A DNA stretch of 64,000 bases from Sandaracinaceae bacterium (lineage in GTDB: Bacteria; Myxococcota_A; Polyangia; Polyangiales; Sandaracinaceae). The position numbers and the translations under genes were made by a program. Shown piece by piece: positions 54,401 to 61,997 of the stretch. Where the stretch lies: NCBI GenBank assembly GCA_020633195.1, contig JACKEC010000017.1, forward strand, positions 372,001 to 436,000, in the 5' to 3' direction. Under the pieces are notes generated by a model. It was not told the DNA's origin. It saw only the letters and a list, made by a program, of their open reading frames with translations, and searched no databases. Position 1 is the first letter of the stretch; each line of letters starts with the position of its first letter.

Positions 54401-54814
54401 ATGAGCGCATTCAGGAAGGTCGTCCTGTGCCTGTCGATCGTGGCGGGCGCGGTCGGCTGCGAGGACGGAAGGGGCCGAGACGCGGGCCTCGCCGACGCGG
54501 GCCTCGCCGACGCAGGCGTCGATCGGACCTACGACTACTGCGCCACGAGCACCGAGTGCTCGATGGAGCAGACGTGCTTCGAGATCCGGACGTCGGCGAC
54601 GGCCGGGGCGGCCTGCGCGAGAGAGTGCAGCTCGGACGCCGTCTGCGAGCGGAACAACGGGTTCCCGGGCGCCTGCCTGAACGTCGACGGCCTCGGCGGC
54701 ATTTGCTTTCAGCAGTGCGAAGTCGCGAGCGACTGCGTGTCCTCCTCGAGCTGCTTCGATTTCACCGACGCCGACGGTTTCACCGACCGCGTGTGTCTCC
54801 CCGAGCGCCTCTGA
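54401..54814 (+). CDS. Small Cys-rich lipoprotein
   Basis: 137 residues from the ATG at 54401 ('VVLCLSIVAGAVGCEDG', lipobox), then a short 'DAGLADAGLADAG' linker. The mature domain has ten Cys residues in a pattern such as 'YCATSTECSMEQTCFEI', 'CSSDAVCERNNGFPGACLN' and 'CEVASDCVSSSSCFDF'. That pattern is typical of small disulfide-rich modules on myxobacterial surfaces. No enzyme motif. The 210-base gap before it holds no recognisable gene. Confidence 0.75.
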   Translation: MSAFRKVVLCLSIVAGAVGCEDGRGRDAGLADAGLADAGVDRTYDYCATSTECSMEQTCFEIRTSATAGAACARECSSDAVCERNNGFPGACLNVDGLGGICFQQCEVASDCVSSSSCFDFTDADGFTDRVCLPERL

Positions 54815-54894
54815 CGCCCACGCGAGGATCGCGGAACAACGCTTGATGCGATGGCGACGCGCGGGTAAGTCTCCCCCTGCCGCGAGGGAGACCC

Positions 54895-56387
54895 TTGGAC
54901 GAGAGCCTCAAGCCCAAAAACCGCATCGTCGAGCTGTTCTGGTTGTCGGCCGCCGACGCCACGGCGAAGCGGATCTCGGACGCCGATCGCAAGAGCCTCC
55001 ACCGCGCCCTGGCGGTCGGGCGCCAACGAGCGGAGGCCGCCGAGGCCCTCTGGTCGAACGGCCACGCCGCCGAGGGCCTGCGCCTCGCGGGGCAGGCGTT
55101 CGAAGCGACGCTCGCGACGGTCCTGCCGTTCGGCGAGGCGCTCGAAGGCAAGAAGGGCTCGGCCCCGGACGCGAAGCCAGTCGAGGCGAAGCCGGCGGTC
55201 GAGGCGAAGCCGGCGGTGGAGGCGAAGCCGGCTGTTGAGGCGAAGCCGGCTGTTGAGGCGAAGCCGGACGACGCGGAGGACGCGAAGGCGGAGGACGCGA
55301 AGGCGGAGGACGCGAAGGCGGACGCGGCGAAGAGCGACGACGCGGAGGACGCGAAGGGCGACGACGCGAAGGGGACGACGCGAAGGGCGACGACGCGAAG
55401 GGCGACGACGCGGAGGGCGACGACGCGAAGGTCGACGACGCGAAGGGCGACGACGCGGGCGCCAAGGCGGAGGACGCGGGCGACGCGGAGGACGCCAAGG
55501 CGGAGGACGCGAAGGGCGACGAGGCCGAGGCGGCGGACGCGGAGGGCGACGACGCGGGTTCGGCTGCGGCTGCGGGCTCGGCTGCGGATTCGGGCACGGG
55601 CACGGGCACGGGCACGGGCATGGATTCGGGCACGGGCACGGGGACGGGCACGGGCACGGGCACGGGCGCGTCCTCGTCCTCGTCCTCGTCCGGGCGGGTG
55701 CGCGAGATCCTCGGTTGGCGTGGCCTCTCTCCCTCCCGCCTCGACGACGTCGAGCAGGTCGGCAAGGCGCTCCGCGAGGCCGAGGTCCCGGACTGGGACG
55801 AGGACGTCACGCCCAAGCACGGCGAGCTGTTTCAGCGGCTCGTCTCGGTTCAGCGCCACCTCGACCGGGCGATGGCGCCGGGGCTGCTCTCGAAGCGCGA
55901 GATCGCGTGGTCGCGCTTCTCGCGCGTGGGCGGGGTGATCGCGCTCGTCCTCGTCGCGGCCATCGGCTCCTACCTCGGGCTGCGCACGCCGCCGGGCATC
56001 AACGTGACGGCGTCGGGGCAGTGGTCGCCGGACTACGGGCAGCCCGACTGGGCGATCGACGGCAACCCGAACACCGAGTGGCAGCTCCCGAACAACCAGG
56101 CGGGCTGGCTCGAGATCACGATGAACCCGCCCGTCCGCGTCGATCGGCTGCGCGTGCTCAACGGGCACAACCGCAACTACAACGACCGGGCGCTGCGCCA
56201 GGTGACCATCGAGATCTACAGCGACGGCGAGGTCGCGCGGACCATCGACCACACGTGGGACTCGATCGACCCGACCCCCGAGTGGGACGAGTTCGACGTC
56301 GGCCTCTCGGACGTCGACAAGATCCGTGTCGACGTACACTCCTTCCACCGCTTCGGTGGAGCGCTCGCCGAGATCGCCTGGGAGTAG
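54895..56387 (+). CDS. Repeat-rich membrane protein with discoidin-like domain, one apparent frameshift
   Basis: Start TTG at 54895 with a GAGGGAG ribosome site. N-terminal ~85 residues are helical ('RIVELFWLSAADATAKRISD'). Low-complexity repeats follow: AVEAKP units, then (A)EDAK and GDDAK units. At 55371-55374 the unit is one base short (GGGGAC instead of GGGCGAC). Translation from 54895 therefore leaves the frame, and the downstream part continues in frame 3. The restored protein, about 497 residues, goes on with a Gly-Thr tract, poly-Ser, a helical region, one membrane helix ('GGVIALVLVAAIGSYLGL') and a discoidin-like domain ('DWAIDGNPNTEWQLPNNQAG', 'DRLRVLNGHNRNYNDRALRQ'). A repeat-slippage mutation or sequencing error. 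Confidence 0.7.
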
Positions 56388-56388
56388 G

Positions 56389-57702
56389 TCAGAAGACCGG
56401 CACGACGCGGTGGAGCGTCGGCGGGTCGAAGACGTCGAGCGCGTCGCAGCTCCCGAACGACGTCACGTAGACGTAGCCGTCGGGCGACTGCTCCCAGCTC
56501 GTGATGTGCGCCTGATGGGCCCAGCGCTCGTCGTAGACGATCGCGCCCGTCTCGTCGGCCCAGGCCCCGCGGACCCAGCCGAGGCAGGTGTCGCCGAAGG
56601 GCACGCGGTCGTCGAGGAAGCCGTTGTAGCGGTCGTCGGACCCGGCTCGGTAGACGTCGCCGACCCAGACCACGCGGCGGTTCGTCGGCTCGCTCGCGGG
56701 GTCCTCCACGAAGTAGCGATGCGCGCCGTCGCGCCGCTCCCAGCTGAGGATCGGGTCCACGAGGCCGGCCATCGGCGGATCGCACGGGCCCTCGCAGAGG
56801 CCCCACCCGAAGTTCTCGCCGACCGCGGTCACGAGGTTCACCTCCTCGTAGGTCGCCTCACCGACGTCGCCCACCCAGAAGCGGCCGAGGCGGTCCTGCG
56901 TCGCGCGCCAGCCGTAGCGCAGCCCCGACGCGTAGATCTCCGAGCGGTCGGCGGTGCTGCCGTCGAACGCGTTCCCCGCCGCCGCCGTGTACCCGCTCCC
57001 GCCCGGGTCTCGGCTGGGCACGACGCGCAGCATCATCCCGAGCAGGACGGTCGTGTCCTGGCCGTCCTGCGTGCCCTTGTCGCCGACGAACGTCCACATC
57101 GTGCCGTCGGCCTCGAAGCCGATCTGCCCGATGCTGTGGTTGTAGGAGAGCTCCGGCGCGGGCACGCGGAGGATCTCGGCGCTCGTGTCCACGACGCCCT
57201 CGTAGGTGGACCCGTCGAACTCGACGCGCCGGATCACCGACTCCGCGTCCGCGCCGCAGTGGCCGAGCCACACGAAGTGGTTCGTCGACCAGTCGGGGTC
57301 GACCTCGATCTGCAACAGGCCGCAGTCGTTCGACACGGTCAGGTCGTCGTCGGCGATCGAGAAGGACCCGAGGCGCGACGCCACGTCCTCGTCGATCGCG
57401 AGGTGGTGGACGGTGCCCTCGTGCGAAGCGAGGAGCATCGTGCCGTCCGGCAGGAACGCGCTCGCGGTCGGCAGGAGGAGCTCGTCGTCGGGGAGCGCGA
57501 TCGAGGTCAGCGCGATGCCGACCGGGTCGAGGCCCGCCGCGTCGAAGGGGCCCGCGTCGTGGCCGCCGTCGCCCGCGTCGGCGATCGATGCGTCCATCTC
57601 GGGGCCCGAGTCTCCCGCTCCGGCGTCCGTCTCGGCTGGACCCGAGCACCCGACGAGGGCGGCGAAGGCGATCATCTCAAGGAAGCGACGCGATCCATTC
57701 AT
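56389..57702 (-). CDS. PQQ-type glucose/sorbosone dehydrogenase-like lipoprotein
   Basis: A 437-residue protein with signal 'FLEMIAFAALVGCSGP' and a DAG linker. The six-bladed propeller pattern of the GSDH family is seen: 'GLLQIEVDPDWSTNHFVWLG', 'YNHSIGQIGFEADGTMWTFV', 'QDGQDTTVLLGMMLRVVPSR', 'EIYASGLRYGWRATQDRLGR' and 'WVGDVGEATYEEVNLV'. Such proteins oxidise sugars with PQQ in the periplasm; here the exact substrate and cofactor use are unknown. Its start overlaps the end of the diheme gene by 26 bases, so the two probably form an electron-transfer pair. Confidence 0.85.
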   Translation of the reverse strand: MNGSRRFLEMIAFAALVGCSGPAETDAGAGDSGPEMDASIADAGDGGHDAGPFDAAGLDPVGIALTSIALPDDELLLPTASAFLPDGTMLLASHEGTVHHLAIDEDVASRLGSFSIADDDLTVSNDCGLLQIEVDPDWSTNHFVWLGHCGADAESVIRRVEFDGSTYEGVVDTSAEILRVPAPELSYNHSIGQIGFEADGTMWTFVGDKGTQDGQDTTVLLGMMLRVVPSRDPGGSGYTAAAGNAFDGSTADRSEIYASGLRYGWRATQDRLGRFWVGDVGEATYEEVNLVTAVGENFGWGLCEGPCDPPMAGLVDPILSWERRDGAHRYFVEDPASEPTNRRVVWVGDVYRAGSDDRYNGFLDDRVPFGDTCLGWVRGAWADETGAIVYDERWAHQAHITSWEQSPDGYVYVTSFGSCDALDVFDPPTLHRVVPVF

Positions 57703-58663
57703 GAAACATCTCGAGGGCTGTGCCGTCGACGCGCTGGACGCCGATCGGCGGCATGAGGAAGTCGTCGTCGCGGGTCATCGCGACGTACAGCACGGAGGCC
57801 TCGGGGTCGCCCGCGACGACGCGGACGCCGGACGGAGAGGCCGAGCTCATGGTGGGGACCCCGACGACGTTGGCCACGAAGGCGTCGGGTCGGAGGTCGA
57901 ACGATCGGTTCGGGCCGGAGAGCCCGTTGTGGCAATGGACGCAGTTGCCGTACGCGTACTGGAGGACGCGGGTCTCGAGCGCGTCGCGGCCCTCGATGGG
58001 CGGCGGATCCGCGGGGCGCGTCTCGAACACGCCTCGCGCCGTCAGCGCGTCGAGCTGGTCGGCGAGCTGCGCCACGCGGAACCCGATCACCTCGCGGTCC
58101 GCGTTCGACTCGTGGCACGTCCGGCAGTTCCGCTGAGACGGGATGCGGTGCGGGACGGGGCCGTCCGCCGTCGCGACCTCGAGGTCGACCGGGATGGCGC
58201 CGTCGAGCAGGGTCGCGTCATCGCCCTCCCACTGGTAGACGAAGAACTCCCAGCCGTCCGCGGTGAGGCGCATCACCCGGGTCTCGACCCGCTGCTCGCC
58301 GTAGGCGAACTGTTTGAAGAGGGTCGCGCCGACGGGGAAGTCGAACGGGACCGAGCCCGTCACCTGCGCGCCGGGGGGCAGGTAGAGGTGGCGCACCTTG
58401 TCCGAGCCGTTGGTCCACAGCGGGTACGCGGGGGCGTACGCGATCAGATCCGGGTGCCATGCGCCGTCCGGGGTCAGCCCGAGCGCCGAGAGCTGCGCGG
58501 GCATCGGCTCGCCGGGCGCGGGGATGGCGAGCGTGGGCGGACCGGCGTCGATGGTCCCGGCGTCGAAGCCCGCGTCGTCGGCGCCGGCGTCTACCGGCGC
58601 GGGTCCCCCGTCGCATGCGGAGACCACCCCCACGACGGAGAGCGCCAGGGCCAAGCGAAGCAT
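57677..58663 (-). CDS. Diheme c-type cytochrome lipoprotein (SO2930/TIGR03806-like)
   Basis: A 328-residue protein with signal 'LALALSVVGVVSACDGG' and a DAG linker. Two haem-binding motifs, 'CRTCH' and 'CVHCH', lie near residues 185 and 245. The surroundings ('PYAYPLWTNGSDKVR'-like 'APAYPLWTNGSDKVRHLYLP', 'GATLFKQFAYGEQRVETRVM', 'PSQRNCRTCHESNADREVIG') match the family often found next to or fused with GSDH-like propellers. It would carry electrons from the dehydrogenase encoded just downstream. Family identity is recalled from wording. Confidence 0.85.
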   Translation of the reverse strand: MLRLALALSVVGVVSACDGGPAPVDAGADDAGFDAGTIDAGPPTLAIPAPGEPMPAQLSALGLTPDGAWHPDLIAYAPAYPLWTNGSDKVRHLYLPPGAQVTGSVPFDFPVGATLFKQFAYGEQRVETRVMRLTADGWEFFVYQWEGDDATLLDGAIPVDLEVATADGPVPHRIPSQRNCRTCHESNADREVIGFRVAQLADQLDALTARGVFETRPADPPPIEGRDALETRVLQYAYGNCVHCHNGLSGPNRSFDLRPDAFVANVVGVPTMSSASPSGVRVVAGDPEASVLYVAMTRDDDFLMPPIGVQRVDGTALEMFHEWIASLP

Positions 58664-58708
58664 CGGCGGAGCTTACGGAAGGCGGTGGATCTCGGCCACC
58701 CGAGCGCG

Positions 58709-60514
58709 TCAGCCCGCGTGGGCGGCCGCCGCCGGCCCCGCGGCGCGCGCGTCGCCGCGGCGTACGGTGACGCCCTCGCGATCGAGCCACGTCCACAGCG
58801 GCATCGCGTGCTTGCGGCTGAGCCCGGCGTGGTCCTTGAGGAAGGTGAACGGGAGCGAGCCCCGCTCGATCGCCGCGCGCGCGATCGTCGCGCGGAGCGG
58901 CGCGAGGTGCTCCATCGCGAAGCAGAACCCCTGCGACCGCGCGATCGCGCCCGTCGCCTCGAGGTGCGCGAGCGCCTCGGCGAGGGCCTTGCCGTTCGCC
59001 CCGAGCGTCCGCTCGAGGTCGTGCTCGCGCGGGCCGGCGAGCTTCGCCGCGCCGATCGCGGTGAGCGCGCGCGCGGCCAGCCGCTCGACCGGCGAAGGAT
59101 CGCGGCGGTGCGTCGCTGGCCGCAGCGCGTTGCCCTCGCGGGCGATGGATCCCGCGCTCACCGCGCGCGCGATCGCGGCCGCCGAGATCGGCGCGCGGCG
59201 CAGCGACTCGAGCGGGAGTCCCGCGGAGCTCGGGTCGTCCGACACGTGCGCGGTGACCTGCTCGACGAGCTTTGCCGCGGCGCGCTCGACCGCCGCGTCG
59301 GCGAAGCGGCGCGGGCCCTTCGGCAGCGGCGCGAGCCCGAGCCGCGCGCCGACGAGCGCCGGGTCGACGCCTCGCGCGCCCGCCTCCTCGAGGAGCGCCT
59401 CGATCGTCGGCGCCTCCGCGAGCCGCGCCCGGACCGCGGCCGCGCGCCGCCGCGGGGGCGCCGCGTCCACGATCCGACCGCCGCCGACGACCGCGCCGCG
59501 CTTGCGATCGGAGGCGCCGCGCAAGACGAAACGTGTGCCCCCGACGAGCGCGACCTCGCGGTCGAGGTGGACCCGTCCGACCCCGCGCTGGCCCGGCTTC
59601 AGCGGCGGATCGCAGACCACGCTCGCGATCGCTCGCGCGGGGCCCTGACCCCAGCCGAGGGAGCGCGCGCGGGAGAGCGCCTTGCCGTTGTGCGCGAGCC
59701 AGTCGAGCTCGGCGTCGAAGACGCGACCCACGCAGAGCTGACCGGGCGCCCCGAGGAGGCTCCCGCGCGGGACCTCCTCGGCGCTCGCGTCGGCGAGGTT
59801 GAGGGCCACGCGCGCGCGCGCCTCCACGCGCTCCACCGCCTCGCCGTGCACGTGGAGCGTCCGGACGCGGGCCTCGCGTCGCGCGGGGTAGACGGTGATC
59901 CTGTCGCCGACCGCGAGCGCGCCGCGCAGGAGCGAGCTGGTCACCACCGTCCCGAAGCCCTTCTGCGTGAAGACGCGGTCGACCGGCAGGAGCAGGGGCA
60001 GCGCCCGATCCGCGGCGGGGTCGTCGGCCAGCGCGGCGACGCGGGCGGCGAGCTCGTCGAGCCCCTCGTGCTTGGGCGCGCACACCCGCACGATCGGCGC
60101 GCCCGCGAACACCGTCGCGTCGAGCTTCTCGCGCACGAAGCGCAGGCTCGTGTCTACGTCCACCGCGCGGTCGATCCGCGTCAGCGCGACCACCACCCGC
60201 TTCACCCCGAGCACCTGGCAGGTCGCGACGTGCTCGTGCGTCTGCGGCATCCAGCCCTCGTCGGCGGCGACCACCAGGATCGCGGCGTCCATCCCGAGCG
60301 CGCCCGCCGCCATCGTCCGCGCGAACCGCGAGTGCCCCGGCACGTCGATCACCGACACGCGCCGACCCGACGGCAGCGTCCACGGCGCGAAGCCGAGCTC
60401 GATCGTCATCCCGCGCGCTCGCTCCTGCTCGAGGCGGTCGCAGCTCACCCCCGTCAACGCCTCGATCAGCGTCGTCTTGCCGTGGTTCACGTGGCCCGCG
60501 GTGCCGACGATCAT
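58709..60514 (-). CDS. selB: Selenocysteine-specific elongation factor SelB
   Basis: A 601-residue translational GTPase that delivers Sec-tRNA to UGA codons followed by a SECIS element. G1 'GTAGHVNHGKTTLIEAL' (Asn replaces the usual Asp of GHVDHGKT), 'ERARGMTIELGFAPW', G3 'VSVIDVPGHSRFARTM' and G4 'ALTRIDRA'. Beta-barrel domains follow, then a C-terminal part with winged-helix features for mRNA binding ('ALTAIGAAKLAGPREHDLER', 'FTFLKDHAGLSRKHAMPLW'). Length is close to the E. coli protein. It is divergent from the tRNA-Sec and selA genes by 69 bases. Confidence 0.96.
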   Translation of the reverse strand: MIVGTAGHVNHGKTTLIEALTGVSCDRLEQERARGMTIELGFAPWTLPSGRRVSVIDVPGHSRFARTMAAGALGMDAAILVVAADEGWMPQTHEHVATCQVLGVKRVVVALTRIDRAVDVDTSLRFVREKLDATVFAGAPIVRVCAPKHEGLDELAARVAALADDPAADRALPLLLPVDRVFTQKGFGTVVTSSLLRGALAVGDRITVYPARREARVRTLHVHGEAVERVEARARVALNLADASAEEVPRGSLLGAPGQLCVGRVFDAELDWLAHNGKALSRARSLGWGQGPARAIASVVCDPPLKPGQRGVGRVHLDREVALVGGTRFVLRGASDRKRGAVVGGGRIVDAAPPRRRAAAVRARLAEAPTIEALLEEAGARGVDPALVGARLGLAPLPKGPRRFADAAVERAAAKLVEQVTAHVSDDPSSAGLPLESLRRAPISAAAIARAVSAGSIAREGNALRPATHRRDPSPVERLAARALTAIGAAKLAGPREHDLERTLGANGKALAEALAHLEATGAIARSQGFCFAMEHLAPLRATIARAAIERGSLPFTFLKDHAGLSRKHAMPLWTWLDREGVTVRRGDARAAGPAAAAHAG

Positions 60515-60545
60515 GCGCCCCCACGCTTACCACGAACGCCGCCCG

Positions 60546-60574
60546 TTGACGCCGTGCCCCCGCCTCGGTCTAAT
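60546..60574 (+). promoter_or_regulatory. Sigma70-type promoter of selC-selA
   Basis: TTGACG (-35, 60546-60551), 17-base spacer, TCTAAT (-10, 60569-60574). The predicted start of transcription, about 60581-60583, falls just before the mature 5' end of the tRNA at 60584, so almost no leader would need removal. Near-consensus boxes stand out in this GC-rich DNA. Confidence 0.75.
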
Positions 60575-60583
60575 CCTCGGCGG

Positions 60584-60680
60584 GGAGGCGCTCGATTCGC
60601 TGGTGCGGTCCCCGGTCTTCAAAACCGGTGTGGGGCAGGATGCTGTCCCGAGCGGGTTCGATTCCCGTGCGCCTCCGCCA
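60584..60680 (+). tRNA. selC: tRNA-Sec (anticodon TCA)
   Basis: 97 bases including an encoded CCA. The 8-bp acceptor stem GGAGGCGC/GCGCCTCC is the long type typical of tRNA-Sec. The anticodon loop CTTCAAA has TCA at 60619-60621, reading UGA. A long extra arm GGGGCAG-GATG-CTGTCCC lies at 60632-60649, and the T-loop is TTCGATT. The discriminator base is G. Lies between selB and selA; the CCA is immediately followed by the selA ATG. Confidence 0.96.
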
Positions 60681-61997
60681 ATGATCGACGATCCCCGCCG
60701 CAGCTTGCCCGCCATCGACCGCCTCGTGACCGACGAGCTGGTCGCGTCCTGGGGCGCCGCGCGGGTCACCCACGACGCGCGCGCGGTGGTGGCCGAGGCG
60801 CGGGCGCGCGCGCTCGACGAGGGGGTGCCCACGATCGAGGCGCTCCGGGCGCGCCTCGCCGAGCGGCTGCGCGTCCGGGTCGAGCCCGTGATCAACGCGA
60901 CCGGGGTGGTCCTGCACACCAACCTCGGGCGGGCGCCGTGGAGCGCGAGCGCGATCGAGGCGGCGCGCGAGGCGAGCGGCTACGCCCTCACCGAGCTCGA
61001 CGGCGACACGGGCAAGCGCGGCGGTCGCGGGGCAGGCGTCGAGGATCGGCTGCGCGCGCTCACCGGCGCCGAGGCCGGCCTGGTCGTGAACAACTGCGCG
61101 GCCGCGATGATCCTCGCGCTCGCGGCGCTCGCGAAGGGCGAGCGGGTGATCGTGAGCCGCGGGCAGCTCGTCGAGATCGGCGGCGGCTTCCGGATCCCCG
61201 AGATCCTCGAGGCCTCGGGCGCGGAGCTGGTCGAGGTCGGGACGACGAACCGCACGCGCCTCTCGGACTTCGTTGGGGCCCAGGGCGACGGCGCGCGCGC
61301 GATCCTCTGGGTGCACGCGTCGAACTTCCGCCAGATCGGCTTCACCGCGATGCCGACGCTGCGCGAGCTCGCGCAGCTCGAGCCGCTGCTGATCGCGGAT
61401 CTCGGCTCGGGCGCGCTCACGCCGTTCGAGGGCGAGCCGTCCGTGGCCGAGGCGATCGAGGCCGGCGCCGACCTGGTGTGCTTCAGCGGCGACAAGCTGC
61501 TCGGGGGACCGCAGGCGGGGATCGCGATCGGGCGGCGCGAGGTCGTCGACCGGCTGCGGCGGCATCCGCTCGCCCGCGCGCTGCGCGCCGACAAGGTCAC
61601 GCTCGCCGCGCTCGAGGCGACGCTCGACGACTGGCTCCGCGACGAAGCGGTCCCCGTGCGCGCGATGATCGAGGCGCCGATCGAGCGCCTGCGCGCCACC
61701 GCCGAGCGCTGGCGCTCCGCGCTGCCCGAGGGGGTCGACGCGACGGTGGTCGACGTCGAGGGCGCGATCGGCGGCGGGAGCATGCCGGGTCAGCGCTGGC
61801 CGTCGGTGGCGCTCGCGATCCGGTCCCCGTCGCCGATGGCGCTCCACGCGGCGCTGCGCCGCGGCGCGCCGCGCGTCATCGGTCGCATCAAGGAAGAGGC
61901 CTTGCTCCTCGACGCGCGCACGGTCGAGCCGCTCGGCGCGTCCGAGGCGCTGCTCGACGCGCTGCTCGGTGCTCTTGCCGCCGTCGCCGACGGGTGA
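60681..61997 (+). CDS. selA: L-seryl-tRNA(Sec) selenium transferase SelA
   Basis: A 438-residue PLP enzyme that converts Ser-tRNA(Sec) to Sec-tRNA(Sec) using selenophosphate. It shows 'VINATGVVLHTNLGRAPWSA', 'LVVNNCAAAMILALAALAKG', 'RGQLVEIGGGFRIPEI', 'EVGTTNRTRLSDF', and the PLP Lys in 'VCFSGDKLLGGPQAGIAIGR'. The ATG at 60681 directly follows the CCA of tRNA-Sec. There is no room for a leader or ribosome site other than tRNA sequence, so translation would be from an unprocessed transcript or leaderless after tRNA release. The 3' end overlaps a convergent gene by 110 bases. Confidence 0.96.
   Translation: MIDDPRRSLPAIDRLVTDELVASWGAARVTHDARAVVAEARARALDEGVPTIEALRARLAERLRVRVEPVINATGVVLHTNLGRAPWSASAIEAAREASGYALTELDGDTGKRGGRGAGVEDRLRALTGAEAGLVVNNCAAAMILALAALAKGERVIVSRGQLVEIGGGFRIPEILEASGAELVEVGTTNRTRLSDFVGAQGDGARAILWVHASNFRQIGFTAMPTLRELAQLEPLLIADLGSGALTPFEGEPSVAEAIEAGADLVCFSGDKLLGGPQAGIAIGRREVVDRLRRHPLARALRADKVTLAALEATLDDWLRDEAVPVRAMIEAPIERLRATAERWRSALPEGVDATVVDVEGAIGGGSMPGQRWPSVALAIRSPSPMALHAALRRGAPRVIGRIKEEALLLDARTVEPLGASEALLDALLGALAAVADG

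Noticed and set aside
54895..55938. Uncorrected reading with a long Thr-Arg-rich tail
   Set aside because: The TTRRATTRR tail is the out-of-frame reading of the GDDAK repeat after a missing base, not a genuine domain.
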